A stretch of DNA of 64,000 nucleotides from JAVBOW01 sp031550615 (GTDB taxonomy: Bacteria > Bacteroidota > Bacteroidia > Bacteroidales > Rikenellaceae). This document shows, one piece after another, positions 58,144 through 64,000 of the stretch. A program made the position numbers and the translations under genes. How positions within the stretch are numbered: position 1 is the stretch's first letter; each line of letters starts with the position of its first letter. The notes beneath the pieces were generated by a model that had not been told where the DNA came from, made no database searches, and saw only the letters and a program-made list of their open reading frames with translations. The stretch lies in contig JAVBOL010000018.1 in the NCBI GenBank assembly GCA_031550615.1, forward strand, positions 46,584 to 110,583. The letters are read 5' to 3'.

Positions 58144-59316
58144 GTGGACACGCCACTCAAATACCTGTACGTAGGGATCGATCCCGGTAATATCGCCCGC
58201 TTCAGGGAACTTACCGGCGGTGCGCTCAGGACTGCCACCACGGCGACACTCGCGGTCGCCGCAAGCGGTATACGCCCGGACGAGCCCCTGTCGGTATTGA
58301 TCGAGCAGCGCAGTTTCCGCACCGACCTGCCCACGATCAGGCATCTGCGCAAGGCATTTCCCAACGCCTATTTCCTGCTTGTGGCAGACCGGATAGTGCC
58401 CGAGGAGAACGCACCCTATTCGCGCAGCGGCATTAACGACATACTCACTGCTGAGGTCGGCCCCCAACAATGGGAGCGCACCGTGCGATTCATGGAAACG
58501 CACCAGCAGAAGTCGACGGGCGGCACAGGGATCTCGGAGCGTGTGCTCACCCGCTACCACCTGCCGCTGTGGAAGCGCATCTTCGACGTGGCGTTCTCGC
58601 TTGCTGCCCTGGTCTTCCTCGCGCCCTTCCTGCTGATCATTTGGTTGGCTATCCGCATCGAGAGCCGGGGCCCGGCGATCTACACGTCGAAACGCGTAGG
58701 CAGTAACTACCGGGTGTTCAACTTCCTGAAGTTCCGCTCTATGTATCCGGACGCCGCCGCCCACCTCAAGGAATTCGCGGCGCTCAACCAATACCAGCAG
58801 GTCAGGGAGGAAGCCAAGGTATTCCCACTCGAAAACGACGCATTCTACCGCGCCATGGCCGGCGGGGGCGGCGAGAATATGCTTTTCTCCGACGATTTCG
58901 TGATCGGGGAGGACGATTTCATAATGCAACAGCAGGACAAGAAGGAAAACAACTTCGTCAAGCTGGCCAACGACCCGCGCATCACGCGTGTAGGCCGGTT
59001 TATTCGTAAGTACAGCATCGACGAGCTGCCCCAGCTTATAAACGTGCTCAAAGGCGACATGTCCATCGTCGGCAACCGCCCGTTGCCGCTCTACGAGGCC
59101 GAGTTGCTGACCAGCGACGACTACATCGACCGTTTCATGGCGCCCGCAGGGCTAACCGGCCTGTGGCAGGTCGAAAAGAGGGGCGAGGGTGGCCGGCTGT
59201 CGAGCGAGGAGCGCAAGCAACTCGACATCTACTACGCCCGCCATTACACGCTGTGGATGGATTGTGTGATAATTTTAAAGACATTGACCGCTTTCGTGCA
59301 GAAAGAGAACGTATAA
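58144..59316 (+). CDS. Initiating phosphoglycosyltransferase with receiver-like N-terminal domain
   Basis: 390 residues from GTG 58144. Residues 1-120 resemble a receiver fold (LKYLYVGIDPGNIARFREL, EQRSFRTDLPTIRHLRKAF, YFLLVADRI, SGINDILTAEVGPQQ), but the phosphoacceptor aspartate is not where expected (LIEQRSF), so it is a pseudo-receiver. A hydrophobic reentrant helix follows (RIFDVAFSLAALVFLAPFLL). The bacterial sugar transferase domain has KRVGSNYRVFNFLKFRSMY, RKYSIDELPQLINVLKGDMS and RPLPLYEAELLTS. It transfers a sugar-1-phosphate to undecaprenyl phosphate, starting repeat-unit synthesis. Confidence 0.85.
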   Translation: MDTPLKYLYVGIDPGNIARFRELTGGALRTATTATLAVAASGIRPDEPLSVLIEQRSFRTDLPTIRHLRKAFPNAYFLLVADRIVPEENAPYSRSGINDILTAEVGPQQWERTVRFMETHQQKSTGGTGISERVLTRYHLPLWKRIFDVAFSLAALVFLAPFLLIIWLAIRIESRGPAIYTSKRVGSNYRVFNFLKFRSMYPDAAAHLKEFAALNQYQQVREEAKVFPLENDAFYRAMAGGGGENMLFSDDFVIGEDDFIMQQQDKKENNFVKLANDPRITRVGRFIRKYSIDELPQLINVLKGDMSIVGNRPLPLYEAELLTSDDYIDRFMAPAGLTGLWQVEKRGEGGRLSSEERKQLDIYYARHYTLWMDCVIILKTLTAFVQKENV

Positions 59317-59369
59317 CGCCGGATTCCGGCAGATGTCCGCCCCCGGGCGGAGAGTGAAGAGAAGATAAG

Positions 59370-60260
59370 ATGAAAAAAGCCGTTTTGATTACCGCCTTTG
59401 CCGCAGTGCTCTGCGCCGCAGCAGCCAGGGGCGCTACGGGCCAACCGCTCAAGGTTACATACCTGTCGGTACCCGAGAGCGCTTTCGAGATCAACCGCCA
59501 CAGCGAAACCCAGCAAATGGAGATCACCGCCCCGAAAGGCAATGTGGACACCTACTCCCACATCCAGGGCCAACTCATGGAGGGCAATTTCTATAATAGT
59601 TCCTCGATATTCCAGGATTACAGCTACATAAAGCTGCCGCCCATCGAGATACTGTTCGAGTACGCCCGCAACAACTCCAAGACCGACTATTACAACCAGC
59701 GCCGCATCGAGGCCGAGCAGGACCTGAAGAGCGTGCGCCGCCAGTGGCTGCGCTTTTTGAATGTCAACGCCAGCTACCGCTACGGCTTTATCGCCGCCTC
59801 CACCGACCAGTCCAACCGCAACACGCCCGACCTGTGGATGTCCTACTACGACCAGAAGCAGAGCTGGTGGAGCGCCGGGGTCAACTTCACGCTGCCCTTC
59901 GACGAGATCTTCGACCGCCGCAACCGCGTAAACAAACAGCGCACGCGCATGGAACAGGCCACCTATGAGGCAGAAACGTGGTACGAGCAACGTAAACTGG
60001 ATATCATCGACTCATACGCCGAGGCCGGTATGAACCTCGCCCTGATACGTATTAAGAGCGAAACGGCGACCATCAGCGCACAGGACTACATAATGGCCCA
60101 GGCCGACTTTATCAACGGTCGCGTCAGCGTGCAGCAGCTCTCCTACTCGAAGAGCACCCAGAACGACGCGGCAACCGAATATGAGCAGACGCGTGCACTG
60201 CTCTACAAGTCGATCCTGCGTCTGGAGACACTCTCGAATTACAAGATACTCAATAAATAA
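59370..60260 (+). CDS. TolC-like outer-membrane efflux protein, half length
   Basis: 296 residues with a signal peptide (MKKAVLITAFAAVLCAAAARGA). A helical coiled-coil (SKTDYYNQRRIEAEQDLKSVRRQW) and a C-terminal part with ALIRIKSETATISAQDYIMAQAD and SVQQLSYSKSTQNDAATEYEQ resemble one TolC repeat (OEP family). Canonical TolC has two repeats and about 430-490 residues, so this is about half. It might export polysaccharide through the outer membrane. It lies 53 bp after the phosphoglycosyltransferase, with two GC-rich palindromes (59318-59330, 59337-59350) in the gap. Confidence 0.7.
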   Translation: MKKAVLITAFAAVLCAAAARGATGQPLKVTYLSVPESAFEINRHSETQQMEITAPKGNVDTYSHIQGQLMEGNFYNSSSIFQDYSYIKLPPIEILFEYARNNSKTDYYNQRRIEAEQDLKSVRRQWLRFLNVNASYRYGFIAASTDQSNRNTPDLWMSYYDQKQSWWSAGVNFTLPFDEIFDRRNRVNKQRTRMEQATYEAETWYEQRKLDIIDSYAEAGMNLALIRIKSETATISAQDYIMAQADFINGRVSVQQLSYSKSTQNDAATEYEQTRALLYKSILRLETLSNYKILNK

Positions 60261-60269
60261 AATACAGGT

Positions 60270-62423
60270 ATGAAGATCCTGATTTACATTCTCCGCATCG
60301 TTTACCGCATACGTTTCTATCTGATCGGCATACCCCTGCTGGTAACGCTGCTGGCCATATACCTCACCCGCAACCTCCAGCGCAACTACCAGGTATCCTC
60401 GACGATCTACACCGGCATCGCCTCGGGTTACAGCATCGAGTCGGGCACGGGCGTGGCGATAGACTGGCACACGGTCAACAACACAATCGACAACATTATC
60501 AACATCATCTACGCCAAATCGACGCTCAAGAAGGTTTCGATGCGCCTTTACGCCCGTTGCATGATCTACGGCGACGCGGAGAAGGATAATAACTACATCA
60601 CGGCGGCTAATTACCGCGCCCTGATGCAGATCACCCCGCCCGACGTGAAGGCGCTGATCGACAGGGGTTCCGAAGATCGCACGGTGGAGAGGCTGCTCTC
60701 TTACGAAAAGCCGCTGCACGGCAACTTCATCTATGAGCTTTTCAACCACACGCATCCCCATTACAGCTACGCCGCGCTGAGCAAGATCGTCGTAAAGCGC
60801 CTCTCCGATTCGGATATGCTCGACCTGTCGTATGTTTCCGACGACCCGGGGATAGCCTACAACACCATGGAGATACTCAACGACGAGTTCGTCAACCAGT
60901 ATAAGGACCTGCGTTTCGCCGAGACCAACGACGTGATCGAGTACTTCCGCCAGCAGCTCAAGGAAACTGGCGATCGCCTACGCGAGGCCGAGGATTCGCT
61001 GACCGACTACAGTATCGCCAAGAAGGTGATAAATTACGACGAGCAGACCAAACACGTGGCCGCCCTGTCGAAGGATTTCGAGACCAGCTACGAGGGCGTG
61101 CTGCGTGAATACGAAGGCGCCACGGCGTTGGTGGAAGCCCTGGACGAGCGCATCGAAGAGTCGACCAAACGCATGGTGCAGAACGCTCAATTCTCGGCCA
61201 AACTGAAGAACATATCCGACCTGACCACCACCATTACGAGGCTCGAAGCATTCCAGCCCGACACGGCGGGACGTTTCAACCGCGACCTTAACGTTCTGCG
61301 CGAACGTCTGCGTGTCGCCGAGGATGATTTCACGTCATTCAACGTGCCTTACAGCGTGAGCCGTTACTCCAAAGAGGGCGTGGCCAACACCGACATCATC
61401 AATCAGTGGTTGGCCGAGCTGCTGCGCAAGACCAAGGCCGAGGCCGAATTGGACGTGATGCGCCAAAGGCGCGAACAGCTCGACGCGCAGTATGAATACT
61501 ATTCGCCCATAGGGTCGACCCTCAAGCGCAAGGAGAGGGATATATCGCTGACCGAACAGTCCTACCTTGAGGTGCTCAACGCACTGCACCACGCGCTGTT
61601 GCGCCAGAAAAACCTGCAAATGTCGTCGGCCTCCCTGAAGGTTATCAACCCGCCGATATTCCCTATCGCCCCGATGCCGCACGCCCGCAAGATGATCGTG
61701 GCCGCCACCTTCTTCGCGTCGCTGATATTCGTGCTTGGTTTCTTCGTCATACTCGAACTGCTCGACCGCACCATGCGCGACAAGGTGCGTACAGAACGCA
61801 TCACGGGAGGGCGCGTGCTGGGGGCATTCCCCGCTTTCTCTAAGCTCAAACACAGGGGTTACAACAAGGAGTGCTCACGTATGGCCGCCTCATTCCTGGG
61901 CAACGCCGTGCAGGAGTTGCTGGACAGTTCGCGCCCGCGCAATACGGTCAACCTGCTGCACACGGAAGACGCGCTTGGACAGCGATTTATAGCTGACCAG
62001 CTGATGGAGTACTGGCAGACACAGGGTATAAAGGCACGGGTGGCGGCATGGGGTGAAGAGCCCCTGACCGATGTGAACGCCTACCTGCACGCCCGCAGCC
62101 TGGACGAGCTTTGCCCGGCGCAGGACGAACAGGTGATCGTGGTGTTGCATCCGTCGCTTGTCGAGAGCAGCGTGCCCGCGGCGCTTCTCAGCCAGGCCGA
62201 CGCGAATATTTTCATAGCCTCGGCAGACAGGGTGTGGAAAGATACCGACCAGCTGCTTTACGACCGCATGGTGCAACAGACGGGAGAGGTGAAACCCTGG
62301 ATATACCTTACCCAGGCGGCACGCGAGAACGTCGAGGTGTTCACCGGAATGATGCCCCCCTACACCACTATGCGCAAGGTTGTCGACCGCTTTATACAGC
62401 TGGGCCTGACCGCCAAACGTTAA
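60270..62423 (+). CDS. Wzz/BY-kinase-like polysaccharide co-polymerase with degenerate kinase part
   Basis: 717 residues. An N-terminal transmembrane helix (YRIRFYLIGIPLLVTLLAIYL) begins a Wzz periplasmic domain with a long coiled coil (about 210-420, FRQQLKETGDRLREAEDSLTDY). A second transmembrane helix (IVAATFFASLIFVLGFFVIL) follows, and then a cytoplasmic Rossmann-like domain. In that domain the sequence NLLHTEDALGQRFIADQLM replaces the Walker A (GxxxxGKS/T) of CpsD/Wzc kinases, and no C-terminal tyrosine cluster is present. It would fix chain length but cannot use ATP by the known mechanism. Confidence 0.85.
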   Translation: MKILIYILRIVYRIRFYLIGIPLLVTLLAIYLTRNLQRNYQVSSTIYTGIASGYSIESGTGVAIDWHTVNNTIDNIINIIYAKSTLKKVSMRLYARCMIYGDAEKDNNYITAANYRALMQITPPDVKALIDRGSEDRTVERLLSYEKPLHGNFIYELFNHTHPHYSYAALSKIVVKRLSDSDMLDLSYVSDDPGIAYNTMEILNDEFVNQYKDLRFAETNDVIEYFRQQLKETGDRLREAEDSLTDYSIAKKVINYDEQTKHVAALSKDFETSYEGVLREYEGATALVEALDERIEESTKRMVQNAQFSAKLKNISDLTTTITRLEAFQPDTAGRFNRDLNVLRERLRVAEDDFTSFNVPYSVSRYSKEGVANTDIINQWLAELLRKTKAEAELDVMRQRREQLDAQYEYYSPIGSTLKRKERDISLTEQSYLEVLNALHHALLRQKNLQMSSASLKVINPPIFPIAPMPHARKMIVAATFFASLIFVLGFFVILELLDRTMRDKVRTERITGGRVLGAFPAFSKLKHRGYNKECSRMAASFLGNAVQELLDSSRPRNTVNLLHTEDALGQRFIADQLMEYWQTQGIKARVAAWGEEPLTDVNAYLHARSLDELCPAQDEQVIVVLHPSLVESSVPAALLSQADANIFIASADRVWKDTDQLLYDRMVQQTGEVKPWIYLTQAARENVEVFTGMMPPYTTMRKVVDRFIQLGLTAKR

Positions 62424-62450
62424 TCGCCGCCCGGACGGCATAGACGCAAG

Positions 62451-63935
62451 ATGGACGCCAACACCCAACAGCGACGCAAAGCGCTCCTCGATAATGGCCC
62501 TCGCATCGTAATGTACGCTGCGGCGGTGTTCGGTTGCGTTATTGTCGCGCTGCTTACGGTGCGCTACGGCATCGCGGCGGGAATTGCTTTCGGGGTCGCG
62601 CCGCTGGTTTTGCTGGCCCTGTTCTCCCTCCTGGCCAATCCATACTGGGCGATGATGCTGCTCTTTACGGCCAACTACTTCGTTATGGGCCTGATCCGTT
62701 ACACGCACATCATGCCGGGGGTCGTCATGGACGGGATCATAGGCGTGACGGTGATCTCGCTGATGTTCCAGGCATGCGTCGGGCGTGTGGACGTTTCGCG
62801 GGCTTTCAACGGCCTTACCGCAGCCGCTGGCGTGTGGCTGCTGTATTGCGTGCTCGAACTTTTCAGTATCGAGGGGGCTTCGCCCAAGGCGTGGCTCACC
62901 TCGGCGCGCGGCGTGGCGATATATTTCTTCATTATAACGCTGCTCGTACCCATGGTTTTCGGCCGGGTGAAGGACCTCTACCGGATCATGGTGCTGTGGG
63001 GCGTGTTTACGCTGGCGGCGGTGCTGAAGGCATACATACAGAAACGTTTCGGCTTCGACCCCTGGGAGATGCGCTGGCTCTACCTGCGCGGCGGAGGCTC
63101 GACGCACCTCATATCCTCCGGGGCGCGCTATTTTTCGATATACAGCGACGCGGCCAACTTCGGGGCGGGCATGGGATTCGCCATGGTGACCTTCTCGATC
63201 TGCGCCCTGTACGTACGCAAACTGTGGGCGAGAATATTTTTCGGATTCGTCGCCGTTGTGGCATGTTACGGCATGCTGATATCGGGCACGCGCGGCGCGA
63301 TGGCTGTGCCTTTCGCCGGCTATGCGCTATTTTTGCTGTTGTCGCGCAACTGGAAGGTGATCCTTATCATGACGGTCGGCCTGGTGGGGGCGTGGCTATT
63401 CTTCACCCAGACCCACCTGATGCATGGCAACATCTACGTCAGGCGCATGCGAAGCGCCTTCAACCCCGACGACCCCTCGCTGGTGGTGCGCCTGGAGAAC
63501 CAGGCCATGATGCGCCAGTACCTTAAAACGCGCCCCTTCGGCGTGGGTATAGGCATGGGCGGCACCAAGGCGCAGCAGTACGACCCCAGCCGCTATATGT
63601 CCCAGATCGCCACCGACTCGTGGTTCGTTATGTTGTGGGTCGAAACGGGCATCGTGGGCCTGTCGCTCTATGTGACCATACTTATTTACCTGCTTATAAA
63701 GTGCTCGGTGATAATCATGTTCCGAATTAAGGACCGTGCGCTGCGCAACATACTCGCGGCGATGCTGTCGGGTATTTTCGGCATTATGGTCGCCTCGATG
63801 GGCAACGAAATATTGGGACAGTTCCCGACAGGGTTCATAGTCTACACGCTGCTGGCCTTTATCGTCATGGGGCCGCACCTGGACAGGCAACTGGCCGAAG
63901 GGTCCAACCCTCAAACCGCGGGGGATGAAAACTGA
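62451..63935 (+). CDS. O-antigen polymerase/ligase-type (Wzy/WaaL) membrane protein
   Basis: 494 residues with about 12 transmembrane helices and a large periplasmic loop. Motifs AVFGCVIVALLTVRYG, RGVAIYFFIITLLVPM, RYFSIYSDAANFGAGMGFAM and a late loop with RPFGVGIGMGGTKAQQYDPS are typical of O-antigen ligase/polymerase family proteins. It joins or ligates polysaccharide repeats in the inner membrane. A short hydrophilic C-terminus (QLAEGSNPQTAGDEN) overlaps the next gene by 11 bp. Confidence 0.85.
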   Translation: MDANTQQRRKALLDNGPRIVMYAAAVFGCVIVALLTVRYGIAAGIAFGVAPLVLLALFSLLANPYWAMMLLFTANYFVMGLIRYTHIMPGVVMDGIIGVTVISLMFQACVGRVDVSRAFNGLTAAAGVWLLYCVLELFSIEGASPKAWLTSARGVAIYFFIITLLVPMVFGRVKDLYRIMVLWGVFTLAAVLKAYIQKRFGFDPWEMRWLYLRGGGSTHLISSGARYFSIYSDAANFGAGMGFAMVTFSICALYVRKLWARIFFGFVAVVACYGMLISGTRGAMAVPFAGYALFLLLSRNWKVILIMTVGLVGAWLFFTQTHLMHGNIYVRRMRSAFNPDDPSLVVRLENQAMMRQYLKTRPFGVGIGMGGTKAQQYDPSRYMSQIATDSWFVMLWVETGIVGLSLYVTILIYLLIKCSVIIMFRIKDRALRNILAAMLSGIFGIMVASMGNEILGQFPTGFIVYTLLAFIVMGPHLDRQLAEGSNPQTAGDEN

Positions 63936-64000
63936 GCGTCCCGATATATCTATCGTCTCCGTAACTTATAACGGACTGGAGGATACCCTGCGCATGATCC
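63925..64000 (+). CDS. GT2-family glycosyltransferase, N-terminal fragment
   Basis: The ATG at 63925 overlaps the polymerase gene by 11 bp and the frame stays open to the window edge. The 25 visible codons read MKTERPDISIVSVTYNGLED followed by TLRMI, the canonical GT-A start (VSVTYN) of family 2 enzymes. The rest lies outside, so the sugar cannot be told. Confidence 0.8.
   Translation, partial: MKTERPDISIVSVTYNGLEDTLRMI

Overview
The window comes from a member of the Bacteroidota. The closest fit I can infer is an Alistipes-like (Rikenellaceae) gut organism. The evidence is GC-rich coding DNA with AT-rich spacers, many promoters of the TTTG / TAnnTTTG type, almost no Shine-Dalgarno sequences, PorX, an N-succinylornithine carbamoyltransferase (argF') and SusD-free but typically bacteroidetal cell-envelope genes. 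It is core chromosome. I found no insertion sequence, integrase, CRISPR array, tRNA or rRNA.

Region 1 (1-10.2 kb, minus strand) runs rng, mfd, coaX, a FadL-like outer-membrane protein, lptC, a CNNM/CorC protein and the start of a PpiD-type chaperone/isomerase. It is preceded by an HU gene and a 30-residue very basic protein that resembles the bS22/mS38 family. Region 2 (10.3-22.3 kb) holds porX and tsaE, then rpsU (bS21) and a ComEA-like gene, dnaG, a lipoprotein, prfB with its programmed +1 frameshift, an outer-membrane barrel, a radical SAM protein and leuS.

Region 3 (22.5-41.1 kb, plus strand) is one long fused str-S10-spc-alpha ribosomal cluster of 33 genes (rpsL to rplQ) without tuf or adk. 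It ends at a 54-nt perfect palindromic terminator. Its few long spacers (rpsJ-rplC, rpsN-rpsH, rpsK-rpsD) each contain strong inverted repeats, probably control points.

Region 4 (41.1-57.6 kb) is mixed: a hypothetical gene, a long imperfect hairpin, a glycogen/alpha-glucan operon (debranching enzyme, GT4 synthase-like, GH57), a TlpA-like lipoprotein without its redox CxxC, lpxH-thyA-folA, a flippase-like membrane protein, a membrane AraC-type regulator, argF', a receiver-kinase hybrid, an Omp85-type barrel and a tandem ABC ATPase.

Region 5 (57.6 kb to the end) is the 5' part of an exopolysaccharide locus. It starts with a near-perfect promoter and a structured, attenuator-like leader. Then follow a stand-alone receiver, a phosphoglycosyltransferase with a receiver-like N-terminus, a TolC-like protein, a Wzz/BY-kinase-like protein with a degenerate kinase part, a Wzy-like polymerase/ligase and the start of a GT2 glycosyltransferase. 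The leader and the receiver/pseudo-receiver pair are the least conventional biology here.
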